Origin: Phytophthora sp. 'mugwort'
Taxonomy: Eukaryota > Oomycota > Peronosporomycetes > Peronosporales > Peronosporaceae
Length of the DNA: 64,000 bases
Direction: 5' to 3'
Assembly: GCA_033558025.1 (NCBI GenBank)
Contig: JAUCEF010000005.1
Location: forward strand, 124,001-188,000
The translations under genes were made by a program, and so were the position numbers. The notes below the pieces were generated by a model. That model ran no database searches and was not told where the DNA came from. It was given only the letters and a program-made list of their open reading frames with translations. This document shows positions 30,980 to 41,471 of the stretch, piece after piece; the first letter of the stretch is position 1, and the number at the start of each line of letters is the position of its first letter.

Positions 30980-32537
30980 ATGACTGCGTTCGACTCGGCC
31001 GATGGCCATCGACGAGTCCACATTATCGACGACCTGTTGGGAGCTGTTTTGGTACTCGCGGCCTTGAGCTTCGCGTTGCTCTTAGAGCTCACACGAAGGC
31101 AAATTTGTGCTGTATATCAATTGGCTTTTATCCTCTGCGCCTTGTGCACCTTCTTCATCCTGGGTGGAATCATAGATCATCACCTGACGGACGAGCAGCT
31201 CACACTTGCGCTCTATGGCTCGTACTTGTCCAGTTCACTCACGACGTCGTATGTGTATCTACCGGTTCTGGCGGCTCTGGGTGTTTCATTCGCTGCACTT
31301 GTCCAGTTTTCGCTCTGTTCCTGTCAATGCTGCTGTCTCGTGGGCGCTGCTAGTGTCGCACATGGTCACTGCTTTGCTGCACGGATACGAGCCAATTTAT
31401 CGTTATACAGTACCAGCTTCCTCGTACTCAATGGCGCAATCGGTGCAAGACTCAACGCGAGACTGCGAGAATCGGCCATCAACCCCGAGGGTGGCACTGT
31501 CCATTGGATCATGTTACGTGCTCCTTTCTTCTTGGCCATAGCGCACATCGGAAGTTTGTTGTTTGTGGCACTCAAGCTCTTTTTGCAGCATGTACGGCAC
31601 CTTTTTGTTTGCTTATCTCGGAGTGTAACACGCTCATACCGATGAATTGTTTCATTGTAGGCGGACAAGACTCCATTAAGTTTCTCCCGAGTCGAGTTTC
31701 AACTTAGTCGAGTTCCTTCAACAACAATTGAAGACTTGATACGTCCACCGCCAGCACCTAAAAAGGTTCGTTTAGTATTAGAGCAGGAGTAATTTCGACT
31801 TCCACCTCACTCCATTCTGCATTGCATAGCTTCCTCCAATGTACGGCTCATTGGAGAAGAAGGTCAACCAAGCACGAAGTCCGACAAAATCTTCTGCAGC
31901 GGTGGCACTAGCTGACGCACTAGCGGCTCGTGGGGGACAACGTCGAGAATTCGAGCAACTTTCAGCTTCAGATCGAACCGAAAGACCAAACAACAATGAC
32001 GGTGACGTGTCCTCACTCATTAGCAGTGACAGTGAAAGTGACGATGAGGTGCTTCAGCCAGTATTCAAATCAGTGGCAACCGCGGCTGCGAGTCCACGTC
32101 GCTCAGTGTATTCGGAATATTCTTCCAGTCCCCCAGTCTCGCCAACGTCTTCGATTGGATCATCATTGTCGGCATCACCAATTGCCAGGACACGTGTCAA
32201 GTTGTCCAGCGAATTGGCTTCCTGGAGTGACTACGAAGACACGATGGATAGACTCTCGACTCGTGACTACTACAGCGATCGTCCATCGACAGCATCGACC
32301 ACGTCCACAGCTTCGTTACATGGTCTACGCCGTCGAGCCAACGCAGCAGCCAACTCGTCAATATCAACAACGACACGGAGAAATTCACCTGTACCTTTCG
32401 TGCTGCCGCAGCTCATAGAAATAACGAGGCAAATACCATCCGAGTCTCCATGGATTCCATGCGTCGATCCAGCAAGCGGCAGCACATATTACTACAATCA
32501 ACAAACGGGTGAAAGTAGCTGGGATCTGGTACTTTAG
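30980..32537 (+). CDS. Multi-spanning membrane protein with C-terminal WW domain
   Basis: Three exons (30980-31591, 31661-31765, 31830-32537) join in phase 0 to 474 residues. The first ~200 residues contain about six hydrophobic spans, including LLGAVLVLAALSFALLLEL, ICAVYQLAFILCALCTFFIL and FFLAIAHIGSLLFVALKLFL. A cytosolic tail follows: a Pro-rich stretch (IRPPPAPKKLPP), a long Ser-rich acidic region, and at the very end a WW domain (SPWIPCVDPASGSTYY then NQQTGESSWD) with both Trp and the YYYN block. WW domains bind Pro-rich peptides, so the tail probably recruits partners or contacts its own Pro-rich segment. An alternative internal intron (GTATGT near 31250, CAG near 31308) would change the frame and destroy the later spans, so it was not used. 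The family of the membrane part is unknown. Confidence 0.75.
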
Positions 32538-32614
32538 CACAAACAAAAAGTAGCATCGTTTAGGCTTACAAAAAGAAACTCTCACCTCCTACGCGCTCTC
32601 AGTCAAAAGAGAGT

Positions 32615-35600
32615 TTAGACCTTGCCCACGTAGCGATGCGTGAGCTTGTAGTTCGTGTCTAACATCTTGAGCAGCGATTTGCCAGTTGAATCCAGTGCCC
32701 CGAAAAGTTGTTCCTTCTCGTACGGAGAGCACACGTCTAGCAATGCAAACACACCAGGTCGCAGTTTCTGCTGGTATTGTACGGGTAGTTTATCGCGTGT
32801 CACGCCCACAAGGAAAGCCATAAGGAGATAGACAACGTGCTTGCGGAGCTGAACGTCGTGCACCTTCATGTATCCGTATAAACGTGCGAGGTTGGAGCTC
32901 CATTCGGAGCAATATTGCGAATAATCAGAGCACGCCGAGGTCAACACAAGCAGCTGAAGGAGTGCGTTTGCTGCCTGAACAAGATGTGGAATGCCATTCA
33001 CCAATGACGCGAAATGGTTCCGCACAATGCGCAGCAGTAATGCATACGAAAGCGTCCACAGTTCATGCAGCTCTTGTGGATAGTACGTCTTGACTCCAGC
33101 TTGCCAACACGATACCGCCGCTATCAGTGGTTGGAATCCCGTGAAAACGTGCTGAAGCTCGTGTGTTTTCCACGTGAACAGCTCCGCCTTGCAAAACACC
33201 AGCACGAAAATCTTCAGGTTCCAAACGCGTAGCATAATAGTGCTGTTCCTAGAATCTGACGATACGGCTTCGACGTGCAACGACTGAAGAGCGAAATTCT
33301 GGAGCAAGGCTTCGACGACTGATTCCTTGCGTTCATTCAGAAGTAGCCGTCGCGATGCGTTCAGCTTTCTATCTCCACCTAGAAGCAGGTATAGAGCACG
33401 CAGTGCACCCAGCTTTCGTTGGCATTCACGTGCTACGAGCTCCTGCACAATTGTCGAGAGCAACAGGCGATATTCGTCTTTGTTTGCGTTGGTCACCACA
33501 GCTTGCAGAGCTAACTCTGCCTTCTTCTGCTTTAATTCCGACCCGTTGCTCGACACCAGCGAAAGCGACACTGCTAGCAGACAGCCATACGTCTCCAGAG
33601 GGGTGACAAACGCGCGGAATGAAGCGTACTCGTCGCAGAAATGTGCGAAAAACGCCCACGCATGGTCCTGCAGCTTGACATCATCAATGGAGGAGGCACT
33701 GGTCGCTACAACCAGTTTCATTGAGCATGCCAAAGCACCTCCAACGTACCTTACGAGCAATGGCAACACGCGACTCTCGGCAAACGTCGACAACTGGTTC
33801 TTGTGATGGTGGACTCGTTTGTGCAAGACAGACTGGTATTTGAGGAGAGCAGTGAGCACCTTGAAAGACAGGGGACTGTCCAACTTCTCGCACATCTTCT
33901 CGCGGGTTACAGCGTCCACAACACCATTAACAAAGTCCTTCTCCTCCTTAGAAGACCCTGATGTTGTCGAGGCCAACGCCTCCACCACCATGACAGCACG
34001 CTTCAGTGTTCTTGTCATATCTGTGGATTTTTTCGTTGCAGTTTTACTGCTTAAGACGCTGTTCAGCAGCTTACCAACAAATCCATTGGCGGCAATATCC
34101 AAATAGTATCCCACCACTTCAGCAACGAGAGGCACGCTGACAGCGTCGTCGACCACAAGCTGGGACATAATAAAGCAGGATCCATTACGTAGCTTCTCCT
34201 CAAGTTTTGGAAACGACTTGTGTATCTCCATCGCAACGTCCTTAAAGTGCAGCTGAATCCAGGACAATAAAGTCTGACGAGCTTCTGACTTGTAAATGAC
34301 ATCGCCCTCAGACGTGCTGATTGAATTGTAAAGAGACAACGCAGTTACCAACAGATCGCTACAACTTTCCGGCTTTAGATAGCTGGCTGGAAGCTTCAAC
34401 AAGAAGCTAAAGAACCGAAGAGGTCTCTCCATGCTCGCTAACGATCCAAGCTGTACCTCGTTCAGGAATTGCTTAGCCATCGTATTCAGCGACTCGGGCG
34501 CAACCTTCCGTAGACTAGCGATTTCATAAAATCCAGCATCGCAGATGATTCGCGTGGCAGATCCATCAACTTCACCGGATACGGCTTCACTGATAAAACT
34601 ATCGAAGATCTCGCGGATAAAGTGGTCACACTCATCGTTGCTCGCATTTGTCATCAGCTCCGGTAGGTGAAAGCTCACTGCTTCCCAGCATTTCCAGCTG
34701 ATAACATACTCCACAACCAAACGTGTCACCTTTTCTCGCCCTTCGTGTGAAATCTGAGCATTATCATCCGTCGAATTTCCCATTTTACGTAGCCAGTACA
34801 CGCAAAGTTTGATAATTCCAGCAGCTCCAAGCCCATGGCTCGTGCTCGCTTCGCTTTCGGAAGATTTAGTCTTGCTAGATGCCTTCTTGATGCTCGACAA
34901 AGCAGTGGCCAATAATTGTTCCATCACCGTGCCGAAACGATCACCTTTGAGCTTGGCAAACATCTGATCAAATGTTTGTTCGCGAACGGAAGCGTTCAGA
35001 ACCGAGTCAAACATGAGCAGTTCTCCAAAAATGCAAAACAACTCTCGCTGGTACGATGTGAACGGTCCAGTCACTTGGTTTAGTTCATCTGCAAACGAAG
35101 AAAGCAGTTTTTCATGCGTATGCGCTACAAGCCCCAGCACTTTAGAGCGATTCTGAGGCACCACGTGAATCTCTTGAACGAAAGTCTGAAAGAGCAAACG
35201 TGCAACTGCCACTCCACGAGCCTTTTGACTATCATCATCCACTGATACAAAAGATGCGATCTGCTCCACAAGCAATTTCCACAATACGTCCAGCTGACCT
35301 GGTGGTAGAGCCATAAATGCTTTGCGTAGAGTGGATTCGCACGAAGGAAGCGCAAAAAGTTTGTACAAACCTTCATGAGCTCGTTGAATCGCAAACGCGG
35401 CCTTCAAAAATGTATCCAGAAGACGCATGGAATCGTACGCGTGAATCAACTCTACCACTGCGTTGCTGGCTGCCACAACCACCTGGGCGTTACCATCGCT
35501 GTCGTTATCCGGGTAGTTTCTGACAGTCTGTACTCCTAGTAACTCGAAAATCGGCACGAGGCAGCAATTAACAAGATTGGGAGAACACCGCACAGCATTC

Positions 35601-37114
35601 GACACAACTTCGCACTCTTCTGAAGCTCGAGCAGCAGTACCAGAATCCTCCTCTCCGTGCTCTACATCGAGCACATCCAGAAAAGACGACAGCACTTTCT
35701 CCATCGTTTGAAATTGTTCACGCTCCTCTGTATCTTCCGTAACACGGTACACGTCACATTCACACAAAGCACGAAACAATGCGTTGAAGAGAGTCACCAG
35801 AACTGGCAAGAAATCATTCTTGTCTGTCTCCTGTTGGTAAGCGGAATACGCCACGGCACACAGCTCCGACCAAAACTTGAATGGCGAGTACGTTGTTGAC
35901 GTGGTCGCAATGACGATAGCTACACGCTTCCGACTTGTCTTCAAGTCCGTCTTGGTGTCCTCAATTTTCGTGTTAGCAGCTGCACGGATGCGCGCCGAGA
36001 ACCCACGCACGAGCACCTCACAGAAGCCACCGACAGAGGCCTTCAACTCTGACTGCACCTCCTTATCCGACAGCAAATTCAGCAGCTCATCGAAGAGGTT
36101 CTTTTGGTAGGAAACCAATCCCGACGCTACCTTGCCACTGGCTGCCTTGCGTCGTTTCTTCGACTTGTTCTTGTCATGTTCTTCATGTGCTGTGTCCTCC
36201 TTCTTGTCGCTCTTCTTCTTCCAAATGACGTTGTGAACCAACGCGCCGTCGTATTGGCAAATATGTTCCGCATCGAACAGCGCGTCCTCCACCACGCGGT
36301 CGAGTAAGGCCGTCGCAGCTTCCACGCCGGCCACACGCTGCTTCTCCAGCGTCACAAGTGCGTGACGATATGCCACAATGTCCCTCAGCGACGTTTTGGC
36401 AATGGCCAAGAAGACCTTCTTCTTGTTGGTCTGAGTCTTCTGCAGCTCTTGGAACACGAACAGCGCCGCGTGCACCACGTCCACGTACAGCTTCTGCTGC
36501 TGCGTCTTGTCCTCATATCCCTCCTGTAACTCCTTTAACGACTGGAACGCCGCTGTCAGCGCTCTCTTCACAAAATCTGCGTACACGTTCGTAGGCGGGC
36601 GGTACATCTGGAAATTGGCCGTTGTGCGCTCGCCAGGGAGCCGAAAGAGGAAGAGGAACACGGCCTTGACATCCTGCAGCGTCTGCAGCGTCTCTGCATC
36701 CTGTTGGATCTTCTCCAGCGTCTCGGCCAGTGCCGAGAGCAGCAAGTTGCATGAGCTGAGCGGCAGCGTCGTGAGCTGCGTGTCGCCTCCTTTGACAGCG
36801 AAGGCGTTAAGAGCCAGCTGCAGCAAGCGCAGCGCCTGGCGCGTCTGCTGCGGCCGCAGCTCGTCGTCACGCTTGGCCTTAGTGACCAGGAACACGGCGA
36901 ACTGCAGCACTTCGGAGGCCACACGCTGCCACGGCAGGTTCAAGGCGCGCTCGGCGCGACTCAGCGCGCTCTGCAGGCCGAACTCCGCGTCGGTGTCAGG
37001 CTGTAGCAGCGCGAAACCCGCTTGCAATAGTGCGGCATCGCCTTCGTAGCCGCGGCGCGTGTGCTGCCACCGCACGAGCGACAGCGCGGCGTCCCAAGCG
37101 AAGGTCTCAGTCAT
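32615..37114 (-). CDS. URB2: Urb2/Npa2-family ribosome biogenesis protein
   Basis: A single exon of 1,499 codons. The C-terminal 200 residues carry the Urb2/Npa2 signature: LARLYGYMKVHDVQLRKHVV, LPVQYQQKLRPGVFALLDVC, SPYEKEQLFGALD, and the very end KLTHRYVGKV. The rest is a helical solenoid with a basic cluster (KKRRKAASGK near residue 320) suitable for nucleolar targeting. In yeast Urb2 joins early pre-60S particles and is needed for 27S pre-rRNA processing; human URB2 is of similar size. The length is normal for the family. It starts divergently from the kinesin gene and ends 77 bp from the convergent WW-domain gene. N-terminal similarity cannot be judged by eye, but the C-terminal match is strong. 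Confidence 0.88.
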   Translation of the reverse strand: MTETFAWDAALSLVRWQHTRRGYEGDAALLQAGFALLQPDTDAEFGLQSALSRAERALNLPWQRVASEVLQFAVFLVTKAKRDDELRPQQTRQALRLLQLALNAFAVKGGDTQLTTLPLSSCNLLLSALAETLEKIQQDAETLQTLQDVKAVFLFLFRLPGERTTANFQMYRPPTNVYADFVKRALTAAFQSLKELQEGYEDKTQQQKLYVDVVHAALFVFQELQKTQTNKKKVFLAIAKTSLRDIVAYRHALVTLEKQRVAGVEAATALLDRVVEDALFDAEHICQYDGALVHNVIWKKKSDKKEDTAHEEHDKNKSKKRRKAASGKVASGLVSYQKNLFDELLNLLSDKEVQSELKASVGGFCEVLVRGFSARIRAAANTKIEDTKTDLKTSRKRVAIVIATTSTTYSPFKFWSELCAVAYSAYQQETDKNDFLPVLVTLFNALFRALCECDVYRVTEDTEEREQFQTMEKVLSSFLDVLDVEHGEEDSGTAARASEECEVVSNAVRCSPNLVNCCLVPIFELLGVQTVRNYPDNDSDGNAQVVVAASNAVVELIHAYDSMRLLDTFLKAAFAIQRAHEGLYKLFALPSCESTLRKAFMALPPGQLDVLWKLLVEQIASFVSVDDDSQKARGVAVARLLFQTFVQEIHVVPQNRSKVLGLVAHTHEKLLSSFADELNQVTGPFTSYQRELFCIFGELLMFDSVLNASVREQTFDQMFAKLKGDRFGTVMEQLLATALSSIKKASSKTKSSESEASTSHGLGAAGIIKLCVYWLRKMGNSTDDNAQISHEGREKVTRLVVEYVISWKCWEAVSFHLPELMTNASNDECDHFIREIFDSFISEAVSGEVDGSATRIICDAGFYEIASLRKVAPESLNTMAKQFLNEVQLGSLASMERPLRFFSFLLKLPASYLKPESCSDLLVTALSLYNSISTSEGDVIYKSEARQTLLSWIQLHFKDVAMEIHKSFPKLEEKLRNGSCFIMSQLVVDDAVSVPLVAEVVGYYLDIAANGFVGKLLNSVLSSKTATKKSTDMTRTLKRAVMVVEALASTTSGSSKEEKDFVNGVVDAVTREKMCEKLDSPLSFKVLTALLKYQSVLHKRVHHHKNQLSTFAESRVLPLLVRYVGGALACSMKLVVATSASSIDDVKLQDHAWAFFAHFCDEYASFRAFVTPLETYGCLLAVSLSLVSSNGSELKQKKAELALQAVVTNANKDEYRLLLSTIVQELVARECQRKLGALRALYLLLGGDRKLNASRRLLLNERKESVVEALLQNFALQSLHVEAVSSDSRNSTIMLRVWNLKIFVLVFCKAELFTWKTHELQHVFTGFQPLIAAVSCWQAGVKTYYPQELHELWTLSYALLLRIVRNHFASLVNGIPHLVQAANALLQLLVLTSACSDYSQYCSEWSSNLARLYGYMKVHDVQLRKHVVYLLMAFLVGVTRDKLPVQYQQKLRPGVFALLDVCSPYEKEQLFGALDSTGKSLLKMLDTNYKLTHRYVGKV

Positions 37115-37497
37115 GGAGCTTCAGGTGTGGGCCAGTCACAACTGGTGGAGCCAAACTGAGACAACTTCGATAGATGTGGACCACATAAAGGCAACTAGTG
37201 AAGATGGCTACATACATGCACTTACCTGTCGGTTCCGCGCACGCGTAAAATTAGCAGCTGTTTGCCTCTCGACGGGATCGAGCTCGGCCATAGCTCGAAG
37301 GACAACAGCCAGGAACCATACCGGAGCTACGTGACCTGGCGCCGACGACGTGCCCGTGCGGCCAGTCGTGGTCCGATCCGCGAGTCCCGCACTTCTGCCA
37401 GCTCATTACCGGGGAAACAGTGCCGGTGCCTGCCACGTCGAGTCGAGGAGGAGGAGGCTCAGTCAAGCTAGGTCGACTATCACCCAAGAAGCGGTTC
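37115..37497. promoter_or_regulatory. Divergent promoter region, Urb2 and kinesin
   Basis: This 383-bp interval separates the start codons of two divergent genes and must contain both promoters. The kinesin frame is open back to about 37295 without an ATG, so a 5' untranslated or non-ATG stretch is likely. No specific element could be confirmed by eye. Confidence 0.5.
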
Positions 37498-39854
37498 ATG
37501 CCAGTCAGTCAGAAAGCAGCAGTCGAATCTAAAGCCGAAACTGCGATGACCAGCAAGAATACCATGCTGGAGACGGCTTCTCCTGAGATGCAAGGTCCAG
37601 CTTACCGGCGAGGCGGAACGTCCGAGAATATTCAGGTGTTTATACGTATCCGTCCGTTGATAGAGCGTGAGAATTGTCAAGAGCGATGTGCCGGATCTCA
37701 CTCCATCCGCGCTACCGATCACCAGGTCTGTCCTAGCTTTTGTGATACTAAAAGTTCAAAGCATTACTAATCGATTTACTCTCTAACAGACCATCGAAGT
37801 ACGCACGTCTGAAGCCACCATCAAATGCGCGTACGACGCTGTCTTCGACCACACGTTCTCGCAAGAGCAAGTGTACGACCGTGTTCGTGAGTGCACGCAG
37901 TCGTTTCTCCAGGGCTTCAACTCAACACTTTTCGCTTACGGCCAGACAGGAAGTGGGAAATCTTTCACGATGTTTGGTGCTGAGACGGATTTGTCGCGAT
38001 ACAGACCAGGGCTTCAGAACAGCCAAGCAGGAATCATTCCGCGTGCGATTAAGGAGATTTTCGCTGCGACGGTGCAAATGGAGACGGAGGCGCAAGCAAC
38101 GGTCTTCTGCTCATTCATACAGATTTACAACGAACAGATCTTTGATCTACTGCGTGACACGCAAATGAATACACCTCTGGAGGTTCACGAAGACCGTAAG
38201 AATGGGATCTTTGTCGAAGGACTGTCCGAGTACGCAGTACGGGGCGTTAGTGACTGTCTGCAGTTGTTGCAGTGCGGTGAGCAGAATCGTGCTGTGCGTT
38301 CTACTCATATGAACCAGGTAAGTAGTCGTAGTCACAGCGTGTTCCAACTGCTACTCGAACAGAGACGGAAGGACGGCACTGTTCTAAAATCCAAGTTCAA
38401 TCTGGTCGATCTGGCTGGTTCCGAGAAGTGGAATATGAGAGCCGAAATGCAAGAAAACCACATCTCAGAGATGACAAATATCAATCTCAGCTTGCACACT
38501 CTCGGAATGTGCATTGCCTCACTGTCCAGCAAGTTAACAGGAGGGTCAACTCATGTGCCTTATCGCGACTCGAAGTTAACCAGACTACTTCAAGACAGTT
38601 TAGGAGGCAATACAAAAACCAAGATCATTGCGACGCTGTCGCCATCAATGGACTGCGTTGAAGAATCAATTTCTACGCTTAAATTCGCAGATCGAGCGAA
38701 GAAAGTCATGGTTATGGTGCGTGTTAATGAACAGCGAGAAATTGATCCAGCCTATGTCGAGAAACTCCAAGAAGAGCTCGAGCAATTGCGTGAAGTTGTT
38801 CGGCTACTTCGACTACCAAACAACACGAACGAGAATGCTGACGGGGATGAAGACGATAGTGGAGGCAATAATAACGATAACCATGAAGAAAATGGTGACA
38901 AGGCATCTGCCGGGTTACAAGCTAGGCTCGTTCGATTGGTTCACGAAAACACTGAGCTCAAGCACCAGAACGAGAAACTGCAAGAGAAGCTTGACAAACT
39001 TCGGCTGCAGCCGTCGCCTCGAGGAACTTCAATGGCGTCGAATATTGCTGCTGATCCACAGATTTTACAGGCAAAGCAGGTATTGTAACCATGTTTTAAG
39101 TCGGTATTTTGTTTAACAGGTGTGTTACTGACAAGGTCATGATGCAGCACTTAGAAAGCACAGTTCGTCAACTGAAAGATGCTTCCGATCGCTTTTTCCG
39201 CTTCGAGATCGAGGAAGAAGAGCTCAAAACGATCAATACGAAGCTTTTTCTGGGATTTCAAGGCATCTCCAGCAATTTACCGTTGTCAGCATCGCGCTCC
39301 CCGTTATCAACTGGTGGCAGAACATTTAGTGGTGGCAACATTATAAAGCCTCGACCACGTACGTAGCATACACTACGTTTTGGAACTAATGGTTCGCCAC
39401 GATGTGTACCATCTAACCGTGTGCTATGGATGCTACAGCTGTGAAGATCAGGTCGTTCGGCTCGTTCACATCTCCAGGACTAGCAGCAGCAAAGCCAGCA
39501 GCTCCGATGGACATGACTTATCGAATACGAGGTCGCTCATCCAGCATTGGTGCTAACGGGGATAGAGAATGCTGGAAGAATGATCTGCAAGTAGCACCTG
39601 TCATCACTGTCGAGAAGGAGCTGGAACTGTCAAGGAAGGCTATAGAGAAGCAAACGAAGCTACAAAACTGGCTGATCGAAAAAGAGAGGAGAGAGATCCT
39701 CAAACTTCAACAAGAGCAGCAATTTATCGACGAGCAGCGCCGACACGTGGCTGAAAAGGATGCCAAATTCTTTAAACGAGCAGCAGCAGCTAAGAAAAAG
39801 CTGTTACTTGCCACAGCAGCATCCTCTGAAGCCCCAGATTCTCCAACTACGTAG
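37498..39854 (+). CDS. Kinesin motor protein, N-terminal motor
   Basis: Four exons (37498-37725, 37790-39079, 39136-39358, 39439-39854) give 718 residues. After a 43-residue head the motor begins NIQVFIRIRPL and continues with the P-loop GQTGSGKSFTMFG, switch I SSRSHSVF and switch II VDLAGSEKW, then NINLSLHTLGMCIASL and VPYRDSKLTRLLQDSLGGN. A neck coiled coil follows (EKLQEELEQLREVVRLL), an acidic Asn-rich linker and further coils (ESTVRQLKD, then EKQTKLQNWLIEKERREI). This is a plus-end-type motor layout, ATP-driven along microtubules; subfamily not assigned. The intron-2 acceptor is AAG (GACAAG at 39130-39135) because the CAG at 39119 breaks the frame. An upstream 5' exon cannot be excluded. 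Confidence 0.9.
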
Positions 39855-39978
39855 CCAACTACCCACAAAAACGTGCATCTCTATTTATCACGCAGAAGAA
39901 TTGGCAGCGTAAATAAGCGTGACTGGTCTCAGCATAGATTCTCGTCATGAGTTGTCGTTGCTTGTTTCCTAGCGAAGA

Positions 39979-41355
39979 CTATAGAACGCCCAGTGCCACA
40001 TTCTTGTACGTCTTTCCCATGTAGCTCACAATAGCAATCGTTTTCTGCGGACGACCGATAGAGTCTATCGTGATCTTGGTTTTGCCGTTCGGTCCCTGGG
40101 CGTTCTCGAAGGCCAAAGCCGCATGGGCATTGGTTGAGAAGGTCACACAGCACGAGCCGCGATTTTGGTTTGGCAGCCATGCAATCTTCTCCACGGCGGT
40201 AGGAATGATATTGGTATTCTCGATGAACCACTTTTCAATGTCTTTGCTGGACAAACCTTTCGGAATTCGATGCACACGTAAGCGGCAGGACCGTGCGATC
40301 ATAGCTTCCGAAATGTTTTTCCTGACTGTTGTCTCGACGACGTCATCCGTTTTGACAGCGGCCATGTCGATGTAGGATGCTTCATTCACAGGGATTTTTA
40401 GGGGTTTAACACGCGGTTGTCCAGGCTCGTAAGCCGAAGAAACAAGAATGGCGGGACCCGTATATTGTGTCCTTTCCGCTGAGAAGCTGACTTCCTGGCG
40501 GTGTTCCTTAACACGTGGTCCGTGCAGCTCAAACGCCGACGGGATGATGCTTCCTGTTTCGTGACGAGCAGCATACTTGGCGGCCATCATTGAAGCTTGC
40601 GCATCGACGGTACTGTCGTGACCCTGAGGCATATCGAAGCCAAGCAGGAACTTGGTGAGATCCTTCAATCCGGGTGTCGCGCGGGACGGACTATGGTCTT
40701 TGCGCTGGAAAATGAGCGCCGTGTCGATTACGCGTCGGTGGTTAATGCGCATACTGGCCAGATCGCCGTACACTGAATGGCCCACAACGATGGTGTCCTT
40801 GTTAATGTACTTGAGCATCTTCTTCTGCGCCTGTGCCATGGTGATCTTGCAAGTGGAGATCTGCTCGGGTGTGATGCCGTGGATGTCCGTCTTGGGGTCC
40901 ACCATGTGGAATCTCGGCTCCGGCTGGTGCACAAGGAAGTCCGAGATGATATCACGTAGCATGTTCTCGCCGTCGACGGCTGACACGCGACACAGCGCGT
41001 TGGTCTTGCGCTCGATTGTGCCCTCTTCCTGCGTGACGCACATTTCGCAATCGACGGCCACGATCTTGAGGTGTGTCTTCTTTTTCTTGCTCTTGGTGGT
41101 CACCCAATCGGGGGCGTGCTCTGGGAAGGAAAAGAGTTGTTCGAAGCGCTCGCTCTTCTGCGTAAGCTGTACCAGTTGCTCCCACTCATCGTCCGTCACG
41201 TCGTAGCCCACGTCTCCGTCGGGCATCAGCAGTTTGTTCATCACGTCCATGGCTGTGACCGTTGCCTTGTGCACACGCTGCTTCTTGGTGCCTGCATCGT
41301 CCTGCTCCAGCTTGCGCTTGAGCACGCCCCGCATCACGTCTGCCGGTGCAGCCAT
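39979..41355 (-). CDS. DEDDh RNA exonuclease, REX1/REXO family, with C-terminal RRM-like part
   Basis: A single exon of 458 residues. After an N-terminal basic region the exonuclease fold runs from about residue 95: IVAVDCEMC (Asp and Glu of motif I), DIHGITPEQI, VVGHSVYGDLASM (motif II Asp) and GHDSTVDAQAS (His and Asp of motif III). All four DEDDh acidic residues and the catalytic His are present. The last ~110 residues read as an RNA-recognition-like module (RLRVHRIPKGLSSKDIEKWF and GSCCVTFSTNAHAALAFENA). REX1/REXO enzymes trim 3' ends of 5S rRNA, tRNA, snoRNA or rRNA precursors in the nucleus. Added RNA-binding domains are known in some relatives. It is divergent from the Ap4A phosphorylase gene with 116 bp between starts. 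Confidence 0.9.
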   Translation of the reverse strand: MAAPADVMRGVLKRKLEQDDAGTKKQRVHKATVTAMDVMNKLLMPDGDVGYDVTDDEWEQLVQLTQKSERFEQLFSFPEHAPDWVTTKSKKKKTHLKIVAVDCEMCVTQEEGTIERKTNALCRVSAVDGENMLRDIISDFLVHQPEPRFHMVDPKTDIHGITPEQISTCKITMAQAQKKMLKYINKDTIVVGHSVYGDLASMRINHRRVIDTALIFQRKDHSPSRATPGLKDLTKFLLGFDMPQGHDSTVDAQASMMAAKYAARHETGSIIPSAFELHGPRVKEHRQEVSFSAERTQYTGPAILVSSAYEPGQPRVKPLKIPVNEASYIDMAAVKTDDVVETTVRKNISEAMIARSCRLRVHRIPKGLSSKDIEKWFIENTNIIPTAVEKIAWLPNQNRGSCCVTFSTNAHAALAFENAQGPNGKTKITIDSIGRPQKTIAIVSYMGKTYKNVALGVL

Positions 41356-41471
41356 TGCTACCTACGGTCACTGTGATAATGGTGTCCAGTCAGCGGCAAT
41401 AATGTCAGCGATTGGATAAAATGCAGTGGTGTGGTGCACGTAGGTATCATTTTAACAGTGAGAAGTCCAAG

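Noticed and set aside
31250..31308. GTATGT..CAG intron inside the membrane-WW gene
   Set aside because: Consensus ends are present, but using it moves into a frame that stops at 31541 and loses the last hydrophobic spans and the in-phase joins to exons 2 and 3.
36507..37049. 180-codon plus-strand frame opposite the start of Urb2
   Set aside because: It mirrors the GC-rich codon pattern of Urb2 on the other strand and has no recognisable content.
39109..39135. Kinesin intron ending at the CAG at 39117-39119
   Set aside because: That acceptor puts a TGA in frame within four codons. The AAG 16 bases later restores the coiled-coil frame.
40652..41206. 184-codon plus-strand frame within the DEDDh exonuclease gene
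   Set aside because: Shadow of the exonuclease reading frame, whose catalytic motifs are all intact on the minus strand.
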